A stretch of DNA of 64,000 bases, from positions 62,001-126,000 of the forward strand of contig CBDDCL010000015.1 of NCBI GenBank assembly GCA_965226245.1, written 5' to 3'. This stretch comes from CBDCYS01 sp965226245 (GTDB lineage Bacteria > Acidobacteriota > Terriglobia > Bryobacterales > UBA6623). The notes beneath the pieces were generated by a model. The model had not been told where the DNA came from and did no database searches. It saw only the letters and a list, made by a program, of their open reading frames with translations. The position numbers were made by a program, and so were the translations under genes. Position 1 is the first letter of the stretch; every line of letters begins with the position of its first letter. Shown here one piece after another: positions 32,143 through 41,839 of the stretch.

Positions 32143-33102
32143 TCATCCTTGCCGCAGCGACTCGTAGCTCCTTTGGCGGTCGCGCCGCCGTGCGAGTTCG
32201 CTCGAGTACCGTCTCCCAAGATCATCCGCGTGCTTTGGCAACCACTCAGTCAGTTTGGTTGCCCCTGCCGGCGGTGACTCCGTGCACAGCCGGTTTTCCA
32301 TCAACCCGCGGATCTCCTCCCGCGTTATGATGACGTCCCCCAGAGCGACCCCGACCAACTGGCCGCACAGCAGGCCGAGCCTGGGGTGAATGCTGACTAT
32401 CGGCCGTTTCTTACCGATAGCCCGCCCCACTTCCGCGACAAGCTCTCGATACGTCAACGTCTCGGGCCCAATTGCGTCGACGGTGACGTTGTGGCCGTGC
32501 CGCCCCTGTTCAACCGCCAGCGCCGCCAAGTCGTCGACGTAGATTGGTTGGAGCTTATACTGCCCGTCACCGAAGACACCGAACACAGGGAACCATCGAA
32601 GCATCCAGGCAATGTTGTTGATCAGTATGTCCTCTGTTCCGAAGAGAACCGTCGGCCGCAGAATTGCGTAAGACAACCCGAATTTCTTCAGCGCCGCCTC
32701 GATTCTCGCCTTGCCTATGAAATAAGGCAGGTCTGAAGGCTCAGTTGCATTGGTGATGCTCAGGTGCACGACACGCTCGACGCCGGCTTCCTTTGCCGCC
32801 TCGAACAGCGTCAGCGTGTTCCGCACCGCTTGTGAGTGGGTAAAGTCGGTGTGGTCGAAACGAACCCAATAGGTGTTGTAGAGGACCGTTGCGCCCCTCA
32901 GCGAGTTGACGAGCCGATCAGGGTCATCGAAGTCATACGGTCTCACTTCAACCTTCCCGCCAAAGGGATTCTCCCGCCGCGGTGAATTCGTGAGGGTTCA
33001 TACTCGCTGGCCCCCGTCCAAAAGGCGGCGAGCCATGTAGCGTCCGGAGTACCCGAAAGCCCCCGTGACAACGTGGAGATCGTTGGACTCTGCACCAGGC
33101 AT
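32143..33102 (-). pseudogene. NmrA/SDR-type NAD(P)-binding protein with premature TGA
   Basis: The full frame runs from ATG at 33102 (MPGAESNDLHVVTGAFGYSG, a Rossmann start with GAFGYSG) to 32143, 319 codons, with one in-frame TGA at codon 35 (32998-33000). CGA (Arg) is the likely ancestor, since GQRV-stop-TLTNSP fits GQRVRTLTNSP. Downstream are VRPYDFDDPDRL, YNTYWVRFDH, HLSITNATEPS, YFIGKARIEAALK and RPTVLFG, as in atypical SDR/NmrA proteins. A GTG at 32946 could start a shortened protein lacking the nucleotide-binding loop. It follows the acyltransferase gene with 1 bp between them, so they form an operon. Confidence 0.75.
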
Positions 33103-33103
33103 C

Positions 33104-34453
33104 TCAAAACGCTCCAATAGCCTGCAACATCGGCAGGGCTACTTTGTTGATGAACGGCTGGTGAAACAAGAGCATGACGGGACCTGCTGACACCGCCACC
33201 GCGTAAGCACGCCCGTTCCATCCCGTGCTCAGCCGCAGCCGCTTGCCGAGAGCGGAACGCTCGATCAGCACGCCAGCCGCCTGCATGGCGAAATAGGCCG
33301 TGGGCAGCCCATAGCCTCCCCGAGCCGGCAGCGAGATCACCAGGTCGTGGATGACTCCCGAGGCAAGAAACGCCGCTACCGTGGCCGCGGCCGCTCCCCT
33401 CCGTTGTCGAACAGGCTCAAAAACGAATGTGTGGGAGAGATATCTGAAGCCCAGGTTCCAGCGCCGTCCCCAAAACTCGCTCAGCGACGTGGAACGCAAA
33501 GGAGAACGCATGATCGGCTGGGCGCCGGCGCCGCCAGCCTGCCAGCCCAGAGCCAGCAAATGAAACAGGCCGAAGTGAAGGATGAGAATCAGCCCCAGCA
33601 GCCCGATCCAGGCCTGGACCAGCCGATCTTCCGGAGGGACGAAGCGGACAACGATCCAGACAAGCGCGGACCCGGCGGCGACGCTGGCGATTCCGCGAGC
33701 CCAGTCCTTCCAGGAGCGTTTTCCTGGTTGCGGCTTGGAACTCAGGAACGCAACGGGGTCCATCCCCACCCAGCCGAACAGGTAGCAGCAGTGGCGATAC
33801 CAAGGCGAGCCGCTGGTCCTCGGGCGCGTCTTCCACCAAGCGAACCACTTCAGTCCGAAGAACAAAGAAAACGAGAGTACCCACATCCATAGCCAGTCCT
33901 CCATCCCCTCCCTGACTGCGAAGGCCCCGGCTAGCAGCAACAACAGGGGCAACCACGCCGGCCAGCGCCGGCTTACGGGCGCAGCGCATTTTCCGCCCAG
34001 ACAGTAACGGTTGCGGGCAACCCAGGCATAGAGGCGGTCCAGCAGCCGCATGCCGAACGGAAGGCTTGCCATAGCGGCCACGGGGCGTGCCCAGCGAATC
34101 CGCTTTGCTAGATACACCAGAGCCTCGGCGGACTGAAGCGCGCAGCCCACAGGGGTCAGCACGACCATCGAATCAAACGTCTCACCTGACGCCGGCTCGC
34201 TTCCGCGGGGAACCGCCGGAGCCTGCCGGCTATCCTGCAGCGGCGCGAGTGCAAAGCCGGCTCTTTGCAGGGTCGTCGCCAAGCCTTTCGCCAGCGAAAC
34301 GCAAAAACGGCACTCGGCGTCGAACAGCACCGTGCCTCTCGCGAGGCCGCTTGATCTCCATCGAGACCCTGTTGCGGCGCCCGCTCCCTTCCCTGCGCTC
34401 AAAGCCTGGGGCCCGGCACTGGAGAGCGGAGATCCTGTCTGCCTGAGTAACAT
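33104..34453 (-). CDS. DCC-domain (DUF393) fused to a wax-synthase-like membrane acyltransferase
   Basis: 449 residues. Residues about 38-165 are a DCC thiol-oxidoreductase domain: GTVLFDAECRFCVSLAKGLA has the DxxCxxC motif, later AWVARNRYCLGGKCAAP. The remainder has about eight membrane helices and the wax-synthase/MBOAT-like signature SLSEFWGRRWNLGFRYLSHT followed by ASGVIHDLVISLP with the conserved His. This suggests a membrane O-acyltransferase with a redox-active N-terminal partner domain. A near-perfect promoter and operator precede it, and a broken SDR gene follows immediately. The acyl acceptor is unknown. The first 35 residues are low-complexity, so the start is uncertain. Confidence 0.75.
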   Translation of the reverse strand: MLLRQTGSPLSSAGPQALSAGKGAGAATGSRWRSSGLARGTVLFDAECRFCVSLAKGLATTLQRAGFALAPLQDSRQAPAVPRGSEPASGETFDSMVVLTPVGCALQSAEALVYLAKRIRWARPVAAMASLPFGMRLLDRLYAWVARNRYCLGGKCAAPVSRRWPAWLPLLLLLAGAFAVREGMEDWLWMWVLSFSLFFGLKWFAWWKTRPRTSGSPWYRHCCYLFGWVGMDPVAFLSSKPQPGKRSWKDWARGIASVAAGSALVWIVVRFVPPEDRLVQAWIGLLGLILILHFGLFHLLALGWQAGGAGAQPIMRSPLRSTSLSEFWGRRWNLGFRYLSHTFVFEPVRQRRGAAAATVAAFLASGVIHDLVISLPARGGYGLPTAYFAMQAAGVLIERSALGKRLRLSTGWNGRAYAVAVSAGPVMLLFHQPFINKVALPMLQAIGAF

Positions 34454-34482
34454 CGTACCCTTCCAGCCTGTTGTATTCGTTA

Positions 34483-34529
34483 TTTCTGTTGTTACAGAAA
34501 TTATAGCCTACAATGACCTCGTTGTCAAC
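34483..34529 (-). promoter_or_regulatory. consensus sigma70 promoter with palindromic operator for the DCC/acyltransferase gene
   Basis: On the minus strand TTGACA (34529-34524) and TATAAT (34506-34501) are separated by exactly 17 bp. A perfect inverted repeat ATTTCTGT-TGTT-ACAGAAAT (34483-34502) overlaps the -10 end and the expected transcript start, as a repressor site would. The start codon is 30 bases further on. Confidence 0.75.
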
Positions 34530-34606
34530 AATTGACTTGAGAGAGGCGCGGCGCGGGGTCACGTGGGGCGCCGGCGAACCTCCGGGGCGCGGTAGAGCCG
34601 CTGGGG

Positions 34607-35074
34607 TCAAGCGGCATTTTGCGTGTAAGAGAAGGTCCACTGAGAGAGAGGATGAAAGCTCCGGCGGCGCTCCATGGTTTGGAAGACGTAGACTAAACAG
34701 CGATGGGTGGAGATTTCCCCTGCGGTCACTTCCATCGCGCGGGTTCTTCCCTTCAACTCCTTGTTCAAACGTTCAATGATTGGTCGTTCGTAAGACCGTC
34801 CAGCAGATCGGGTCAAACTGAAAGAAGCGCAGCGGGGCTTCGGAATCGTTCTCGATGATCGCCACGACGCTCGGAAACGACTGGCCCCACTTGGCCTTGA
34901 ACTCATGGAAGGCCGCGCGCGCTTGGCTTTCTTGGGGAGCCCGGTAAATTTTGTTTTGACAGCGTTGCGTTTGTGCGCGTGGGAAGTAACGGCCGAAAAC
35001 TCCTCCAGGCCGGGTTGATTATGCACAGTCCGGCGATAACGCAGGCACGGTTGATCACCTGCGAACCGGCACAC
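34607..35074 (-). pseudogene. degenerate IS256-family transposase remnant
   Basis: The tail reads ERLNKELKGRTRAMEVTAGE, then STHRCLVYVFQTMERR, the IS256 C-terminal pattern with the catalytic Glu region. Upstream coding-like pieces in other frames (AFHEFKAKWGQSFPSVVAII) belong to the same transposase. Several shifts and no intact start. Confidence 0.75.
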
Positions 35075-35271
35075 GAGCTCGATCCGGAGGACCCGGATCT
35101 GAAATACGCACTCGATATTGTCGAGGGCATCGCGACGTAGTTTGTCGCTGGCCGGTCGAAACGCACAGCCAGAAAAAAAACCGCATGCTCGCTGCTTGGA
35201 AGCGGGGGCCGGTTAGGCGATCCTGAAACCCGCTAGCCTTCACGAGCCCTGAGCCAGGGTGACGCCTCGTT

Positions 35272-38200
35272 TCAAAACTCGATTCGCAGAATCAACTGGA
35301 TCTGCCGGGCCGTCTCGTTGAAAGGCGTCAAGGCCGGGAAGCCGGAGTCGCGGCCTCGCCGTCCGAACAGGGCGCTGCCAAACGCCTCCGACCCAAGCAC
35401 TAAGCCGGAAGGCTGGTTGAGGTTGGCGTGATTGAGGACATTGAACACATCCGCGCGAAGAGTCAGGCGGCCGGATTCGCCGAGCCAAGACGGCCTGAAA
35501 GAGCGGCTCAGGGAGAGGTCAATGTTGTAAAGCCCGGGGCCGCGAAAGGCATTGCGCCCGGCATTGCCCAGAACGCTCGCGCCGGGCTGTGCAAATCCTT
35601 CGCCCACAACCGGATTCAACAAACGCACGCCGCCGGGAACCGCCGTATCCTTACCAGTTTCCGTTTGGCCTGGATCGGCGATATCAGCACGCTGATTGAT
35701 GATCTGCCCGCCCCCTCCGAAAGCTCTCGAGGCGGCAAACGCCGTGTAGGGGAAACCAGTACGAAACGCCGCGATCTGAGCGAACTTCCAGTTGCGGAAC
35801 AGTGAAGCCGCTTTGCTGGAGCCAGCAACGGCGGGCAAGTCCCAGATCGAGTAAAAGACCAAGTTATGACGCTGATCGAAGTCCGCATTGCCGCGGTCGG
35901 CGCTGCTGTCGAACTGGCGGGCGAACGAGGCGCGGCTGCCCGCGCTGGCGGCCGAGGTCGCGCCCGTAAAGCTCAGATCGAAAAAATCGCCCAGGAGCGG
36001 GTCACTTTGGTTGTCGATGGTGTGGCCCCAGGTGTAGGACAACTGGAAAAGCGTTCGCGGGGTCCTGTAGCGGCTCACTGCTGTCAAAGCATAGTAGCTG
36101 GATGATCCTTGACCGGCGCGGTAAGAAATATCAGGAAGCGCCGGATTGAGCCGCCCCCCGGTTGTCTCATCGAGCGGTAGGCTGAACTGCCGGTTGACGA
36201 TATCCGTGGTAACGAGTTTGCGCCCCAAAGCGCCCAGAAGGTTCAGCTCGATATTCCAGCTATCGGTCACGTCGCGCTGGACTCCAGCGAAGAAGTTCTG
36301 CGCGTATCCGGTTCTCAGGTTTGGGTCGAACAAGGTGAGCTGCGGGAAGTTCATCGAAAACGTGCTTCCCTGGTAGGCGGGCAGAACGCTGGAAATCGCC
36401 GAGAGATAACCATCCGGGTCCGCGCTCGGGCGGTAGCGAAATGTACCCAGAACGAAGCTGTTGTTGCGCAGATTCTGCCAGAGGTTGTCGAATGGCCTGT
36501 CGTAGAAAATCCCGTACGCGCCCCGAACAACCGTGCTGGAATCGCCGAACAGATCGTAGGAGAACCCCAAGCGAAGGGCCAGGTCATTGTTGTCCCGGTT
36601 GTAAAGCTGTTGATCACCCGCCGACGGGAAGGACAGTGCGGTGGATTCAGATTGCAGCCGTTCAGGAAAACTCGCTCCCTGCCCAAGTTCGACGACGGCG
36701 TCTTTGACTCCTCCGGTGTTGGAGGGTGATCCGAAGTTTTCGTACCGCAGCCCCAGGTTCAGCACAAGCCGTGAGCTGAGCTTGAAGGTGTCCTGGACAA
36801 AGAGAAAAAACTGCCTGGAGCGATACTCGCGGTCGAAATTAGGCTGCTGAAACTGCGGCAAATCCTCTCGCGTCAGGGATGTGGAAAAAAACCTCGGCTG
36901 GTCGAATGCGAACGAAATGATGTCGTCGAAACTATAGCGGCCGTCCCGTCCCGCGGTAAGAAAACCCTCCAGGTTCCGGAATAGAAGGCCTCCGCCAAGC
37001 TTGATGATGTGGCGGCCCTGCGCCCAAATCAAGTTGTCATTGAGCTCCAAGTTGCGGCTTTCGTTTTGAAACTCGTAGAACGCCCCGCTTCCTGGCAGCA
37101 GCGTGGGGCGAAGCGCATCCTCGGGAGCGTCACCCGGGGATTGCAGAGTTCTCGCCACGACCAGCGTCGGGATCTCCGGACGAGCGCGGTTCCAGCGAAG
37201 GTCGTCCTGGCTCCAGCCCAGCCTCAGCTCGTTGATTAGGCTCGGGCGAAAGTTCTTGATGTATTGGAAAGCCAGGCTGCTCGTCGGCTGCTCCAGGCCC
37301 GAGGTGAAGGCCTCATAGGGACTCCAGATAAAATCCGGACGGCTCAGCCGCGCCAGGGCCAGCCTCCCCATCAAACGATCGCCACCCGCCGGGGACACAT
37401 AATCCAGCCGCGCCAGCGTCAGGTAACGATTAATCGAAGTGGTCGGGCTAACGGTTAGGTTGGAAGTGACGCCATCACCTGGGCCGGCCGCCGGAGCCGG
37501 AAACTCCCTCAGCAAACGGCGCGCCAGGCTGTCGGGAGCTGCGAACGATTCCGCGAAGCCGGGTGCGGGGACCTTGATATCGACGGCTTCTTGGCGGTTG
37601 CGGGTGCGCAGGTACTCAAACGCCGAGGAGAAGAAAAGCGTGTCGCGCCGAAGCGGTCCTCCGGCGTGGTAGCCCAGTTGGGATTCCTTGTTGGGCCGCC
37701 GCCCGAGCCCGCGCCGGTTACTTTGAAAATCATTCGCATTGAGCGCTTCGTTCTTCAGATTGAAGTAACCAATCCCGTGCCATCGATTGCCGCCTGAACG
37801 GGTCACGGCATTGGCCAAATAGCCCGACGTTCGGCCGTACTCGGAGGAGAAGCTGCTCACCGAGACGCGATACTCCTGTACGGCTTCCGGCGCCAGAGCG
37901 GATAAGGGGCCGGTGACCAAATAGTTGTTGTTCTCCAAACCGTCGAGCATGAAGTTCGACGCGGAGGGACGCTGCCCGTTGATGGATAAACCGAGCCCGC
38001 GAGCGGTCGTGGTATCCGCTGTCACGCCGGCCTGTGTGACGAGCATCGTGTAGACATCGCGGCCGGCGAAGGGCAGCGCCCGCAGCTCAACCGGGTCAAT
38101 GGCTCGCGAAATGGTTGCTTCCAATGTGCCGCGGCTCCCTGCATTGGCGGCGAACGAGCCGATGCGGCTGGTATCGACGTCGGGACCGTAGAAAGTCAGA

Positions 38201-38589
38201 ACGGCTTCTGTCTCGGGGAAGAAGACGCTGCGGTAGCGGCCCTGCTCCCAAATATCAGTCAAGGGCCGCAACCTGGAGTTGAGGTCGATCCGTCCGGCAA
38301 CCGGCAGTTCAAGCTCGTGAACTTCCTGTGACTGGTATTGATCAGCGGTTATGCGAATGGTGTAGAGGCCCGGAGAGAGCAGCGGAAGCACATAGTAACC
38401 CGCTGGGGTGGTTTCGGCCTGGCCGCGGGCATTCGTCGCGGGCTTTTCATAGCTGACTTGCGCTGCCGTGATGGGACTGCCCGTTTGCGAGTCCACAACC
38501 CGCCCCGCGATGAGACCTTGCGTCGTCTGCGCGGGGCATATCACTGAACAAAAACCCGCGAACACGGTTAGGCGCCACAAACATTGCAT
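35272..38589 (-). CDS. TonB-dependent receptor-like outer-membrane protein (Oar type)
   Basis: 1105 residues. The signal peptide ends near CPAQT. A carboxypeptidase-regulatory-like Ig domain follows (about 22-105: GLIAGRVVDSQTGSPITAAQ, AGYYVLPLLSPGLYTIRI). Next is a plug-like domain (RALPFAGRDVYTMLVTQAGV, INGQRPSASNFMLDGLENNN, SSEYGRTSGYLANAVTRSGG). A long beta-barrel follows, ending LILRIEF with the terminal aromatic typical of outer-membrane insertion. Acidobacteria carry many such proteins, generally thought to import or bind large polymers. It is divergent from the caspase/TPR gene across a 328-bp gap. Confidence 0.92.
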   Translation of the reverse strand: MQCLWRLTVFAGFCSVICPAQTTQGLIAGRVVDSQTGSPITAAQVSYEKPATNARGQAETTPAGYYVLPLLSPGLYTIRITADQYQSQEVHELELPVAGRIDLNSRLRPLTDIWEQGRYRSVFFPETEAVLTFYGPDVDTSRIGSFAANAGSRGTLEATISRAIDPVELRALPFAGRDVYTMLVTQAGVTADTTTARGLGLSINGQRPSASNFMLDGLENNNYLVTGPLSALAPEAVQEYRVSVSSFSSEYGRTSGYLANAVTRSGGNRWHGIGYFNLKNEALNANDFQSNRRGLGRRPNKESQLGYHAGGPLRRDTLFFSSAFEYLRTRNRQEAVDIKVPAPGFAESFAAPDSLARRLLREFPAPAAGPGDGVTSNLTVSPTTSINRYLTLARLDYVSPAGGDRLMGRLALARLSRPDFIWSPYEAFTSGLEQPTSSLAFQYIKNFRPSLINELRLGWSQDDLRWNRARPEIPTLVVARTLQSPGDAPEDALRPTLLPGSGAFYEFQNESRNLELNDNLIWAQGRHIIKLGGGLLFRNLEGFLTAGRDGRYSFDDIISFAFDQPRFFSTSLTREDLPQFQQPNFDREYRSRQFFLFVQDTFKLSSRLVLNLGLRYENFGSPSNTGGVKDAVVELGQGASFPERLQSESTALSFPSAGDQQLYNRDNNDLALRLGFSYDLFGDSSTVVRGAYGIFYDRPFDNLWQNLRNNSFVLGTFRYRPSADPDGYLSAISSVLPAYQGSTFSMNFPQLTLFDPNLRTGYAQNFFAGVQRDVTDSWNIELNLLGALGRKLVTTDIVNRQFSLPLDETTGGRLNPALPDISYRAGQGSSSYYALTAVSRYRTPRTLFQLSYTWGHTIDNQSDPLLGDFFDLSFTGATSAASAGSRASFARQFDSSADRGNADFDQRHNLVFYSIWDLPAVAGSSKAASLFRNWKFAQIAAFRTGFPYTAFAASRAFGGGGQIINQRADIADPGQTETGKDTAVPGGVRLLNPVVGEGFAQPGASVLGNAGRNAFRGPGLYNIDLSLSRSFRPSWLGESGRLTLRADVFNVLNHANLNQPSGLVLGSEAFGSALFGRRGRDSGFPALTPFNETARQIQLILRIEF

Positions 38590-38917
38590 AGATCTTTGCT
38601 AGACGGTGATGCGCTGCCCGACGCTAATTATAGCGAGGCTAACCTGGAATCAGGTTCTTTCTGGTACTAAGGTCAATCCCCGGCCTTGACTTCTGGACTT
38701 CCGGAGCTTGAACGAGCCGCGGCGTTGTTTCAGAGAACGCCGCTCCAATCATGAGTAACGTGAGTAACGATTCACCCTGGGATGGAGCACCAAGAAATGT
38801 TAGTCTGGTCACTAGACCGGGTAGGGAGCACAGTCTGAATCGGACCGGCTCCCATGTCATTGGATCCCGCTCATTGACCCCGCTCGCCGTTCCAGTCACT
38901 CGCCGGGAGGACAACGC
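38590..38917. other. divergent intergenic region between receptor and caspase genes
   Basis: No gene seen. It should hold both divergent promoters, but I find no consensus -35/-10 pair. GAGTAACGTGAGTAACG near 38753-38769 is a short direct repeat. GGGAGG at 38908-38913 serves the downstream TTG start. Confidence 0.4.
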
Positions 38918-41839
38918 TTGACCGGGAAACGCCTGCTAGATCGCGCCACATCCTGCCTGCTCTGGGCGGGCCTGCTGACGGCTGACCTCCGCGCGAACCA
39001 ACTCGAACAGCCGGTCGGATTGGTGCTGGCTTCTCAAGGAGCGACCTTGCACCGTTCCGGGGACGCCTCCGCGCTGGGAGCCAAGGTCGGGGATATTCTC
39101 TTTGCCGGGGACTCTCTTAAAGCGAACGACGGGACCGCGGCTTTCCAGTTTTGTCCGGATAGCTCCTCTCACAAAGTGAGCGGGGACGCGGAAGTGACGT
39201 TCGGCGAGAACGCCGTGAGAGTCGATGCCGGAAGCCTGCGGGACTCGAAACAGCTTTCTATCTGCATTCTGCCGCCGGTCGCGAGGCGGGCTCCCGCCAG
39301 CCAGCAGCACAACGGAGGGTCCCTGGCGCGTGATCTGGCCGGCCCAGTTGCCGCAACAACCTTTGAATCACGTCTGCAACAGTTGCCCGTCGGCCAGCGA
39401 AGCGTCGTGCAGTCACAGCTGGCCGCTGTCGGAAACGCACTCGCCGAGGATTCCAATAACTTGTCCGCTCATGTCGCTCGCGCCGCGCTGCTCGACCGCT
39501 ACAACCTTTCCAGCGATGCCAAACAGCAATATGCCCTGATACTCGACAAATGGCCGGACGCGGTTTGGGCCAAGAGCCGCCTTTTCGTCCACGACGAAAA
39601 AGAGGCCAAGGAAGCGCTCCAGCAGTCCCCGCCAGATTCCGAAACGACGGCCGAAGGCAAGAGTTTCGCGCTGCTGGTCGGCATCTCCGACTACCAAAAC
39701 CAGAATATCATGCCGCTGCGTTTTGCTCACCAGGACGCGATTCTGTTCCAGCAACATTTGCAATCACCACGGGGCGGCGCTCTACCGGATGAGAACGTGC
39801 AATTGCTGATCAACGAGCAGGCCACGGCCGCCGGGATACGCACGGCGATCGAGACGTTGCTGAAAACCGTGGCCGGGCCCGAAGATACGGTGCTGATATT
39901 TTTCGCCAGCCATGGAACCGTCGACCCCGAAACGAGGCAAGGGTTCATCGTCACCTACGACAGCGACCCGCAGGACTTGGCCAGCACCGCCTTGCCCATG
40001 GCGGATTTGCAGAATCTCGTCGAGCAACGGCTCAGCTCGGTGAAGCGAGTCCAGATCTACGTGGACGTCTGTCACGCGGGCAAGATCGGTACGATCCTGG
40101 ACAAGAAAAATCGCATCAACCGCGTCGTTGAGGATCTCGGTGAAGCGGACGGCGAGATCATCGGCTTCATGGCTAGCGAGCCGCGCGAAGTTTCGTTTGA
40201 GGGACCGCAGTTTGGCGGAGGCCACGGGGCCTTTACCTACTTTCTGTTGAATGCTCTGAACGGGGCCGCCGACTACGGCCAAGAGGGTACTGTCGTCCTC
40301 AACGACATGATCGACTACGTCGAGAACAGGGTCGAGGAAGCGACGTATGACCGCCAGCACCCTCGCCGCTTCGGCGATTTCGACCGGGGCACGGTCATGG
40401 CAAAGCTGGACCAGCCGGGCGTCTCGATTCAGCCTTGGAAAGGACTAGCCCCGGAAACCACCCTGATGGCTGCGGCGCCCGCCGGAGGTGAAAGCAGCCG
40501 CTCGATTGTTGCTCCCGCTGTCCCGCGGCGGCGAAGATCAGGGGACCTCCCTTCCGACATTTTGATGTTTCAGAGGGCTCTTGACACAAACCGCATCTTG
40601 CCGAATGATTCCAATAACGCCTTCACCGTCCTCAGTTCGTTGAGGAGGCGGCTGCCCAAGCAGCAGTATTTGGAACAGTCCAACGCCCTGCGCGTCAAAC
40701 TGGAGATCGAGGGGCAGCAGGTGCTGCTTCGCTACCTTCAAGGCGAGCAAGTACCTCAGACAAGGGAAGACTTCTTGAAGGGGGCCGCGCTTTTCGAGCA
40801 GGCCAAGGTGCTCACCCCTGAATCGCTTCTGCTGGACGCGCGCGGCTCGTTTTGCCTGGGCCGGGTCGCGATCTTTGACAAGGACTACGGCCGGGCCGTC
40901 GATTACCTGGAGCGCGCGGCGCGCCTGGACCCCACTGGCGCCTATTCTTACAACGCGCTCGGCATCGCCCGGCTCGAGCAGGCCCAGTACGCGCAGGCGA
41001 TCGCGGCCTTCCAAGACGCCATTCAGCGAGCGCGGCGCTGGGCTTATCCCTACCACAATCTGGCGCTGAGCTATGTGCAATCGGGTGACTACACCAGCGC
41101 CATTCAAACCTACAAGCAGGCCATCGAAATGGCGCCCGATTACGCCTACTTGCCCTACAACCTGGGTTTGGTCTACCAGCGTCTCAACCGCCGCCGTGAA
41201 GCCGAACGTGCGTATCGTGACGCCATCGCCAAAGCGGAAAACCTAGAACCGGAGTTCCGCCGCCGCCATCTCGCACTGGCGCACAACGCGCTGGGCTACC
41301 TGAAAGCTTCGAGTAACCGCGCCGAAGAAGCGGAGAAGCTCTACCGCCAATCGCTTGACTACGATGGAGACCTTCTCGAGGGACGGCACAATCTCGCCGT
41401 GCTCCTGGCAGGCGCAAGAAAAGGCGGGCCAACCGGCAAGGCCGCCGAAGCGATCGATCTTTGGCGTGAGAATCTCGAAAAGGATCCTGAGTATCTGCCC
41501 TCGCTTCTCAGCCTGGCCCGCACTTTGGATCAGAACGGGCAGACGGACGCCGCCATCGGGCAATACGAAACGGTCGTCCAAGCCCGGCCGGAATACCTGG
41601 CCGCGCGCCTGAGGCTAGCGGACCTCCAACTTCAATCGAATCGCCCCGAGGCGGCACTGGAGCAGTTGACCGCAGCCCGAAAGCTCCAGCAAGACAGCGC
41701 GGAAATCCATGAGCGGCTTGGCGATGTGAACAAACAACTAGACCGCCACGCCGAAGCCGCCGCAGCCTACGAGTCAGCCTTGAAATACGCCCCAGATCGA
41801 AAAACGAAAAGGCGAATCAGGAAGAAGAGTTCGCAGTGA
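38918..41839 (+). CDS. FecR-like / caspase (peptidase C14) / TPR secreted protein
   Basis: 973 residues with TTG start, supported by GGGAGGA upstream. A signal-like N-terminus is followed by a FecR-like segment (about 32-108: GLVLASQGATLHRSG, GDILFAGDSLKANDGTA). The caspase-fold domain (about 247-480) has the catalytic dyad His332 in FFASHGT and Cys385 in YVDVCHAGK. From about 640 to 965 come eight or so TPR units (AYSYNALGIARLEQAQYAQA, AYPYHNLALSYVQSGDYTSA). Caspase-TPR proteins in Acidobacteria are probably peptidases or scaffolds at the envelope. The stop overlaps the next start as GTGA, so this gene leads an operon with the Ig protein. Confidence 0.88.
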   Translation: MTGKRLLDRATSCLLWAGLLTADLRANQLEQPVGLVLASQGATLHRSGDASALGAKVGDILFAGDSLKANDGTAAFQFCPDSSSHKVSGDAEVTFGENAVRVDAGSLRDSKQLSICILPPVARRAPASQQHNGGSLARDLAGPVAATTFESRLQQLPVGQRSVVQSQLAAVGNALAEDSNNLSAHVARAALLDRYNLSSDAKQQYALILDKWPDAVWAKSRLFVHDEKEAKEALQQSPPDSETTAEGKSFALLVGISDYQNQNIMPLRFAHQDAILFQQHLQSPRGGALPDENVQLLINEQATAAGIRTAIETLLKTVAGPEDTVLIFFASHGTVDPETRQGFIVTYDSDPQDLASTALPMADLQNLVEQRLSSVKRVQIYVDVCHAGKIGTILDKKNRINRVVEDLGEADGEIIGFMASEPREVSFEGPQFGGGHGAFTYFLLNALNGAADYGQEGTVVLNDMIDYVENRVEEATYDRQHPRRFGDFDRGTVMAKLDQPGVSIQPWKGLAPETTLMAAAPAGGESSRSIVAPAVPRRRRSGDLPSDILMFQRALDTNRILPNDSNNAFTVLSSLRRRLPKQQYLEQSNALRVKLEIEGQQVLLRYLQGEQVPQTREDFLKGAALFEQAKVLTPESLLLDARGSFCLGRVAIFDKDYGRAVDYLERAARLDPTGAYSYNALGIARLEQAQYAQAIAAFQDAIQRARRWAYPYHNLALSYVQSGDYTSAIQTYKQAIEMAPDYAYLPYNLGLVYQRLNRRREAERAYRDAIAKAENLEPEFRRRHLALAHNALGYLKASSNRAEEAEKLYRQSLDYDGDLLEGRHNLAVLLAGARKGGPTGKAAEAIDLWRENLEKDPEYLPSLLSLARTLDQNGQTDAAIGQYETVVQARPEYLAARLRLADLQLQSNRPEAALEQLTAARKLQQDSAEIHERLGDVNKQLDRHAEAAAAYESALKYAPDRKTKRRIRKKSSQ

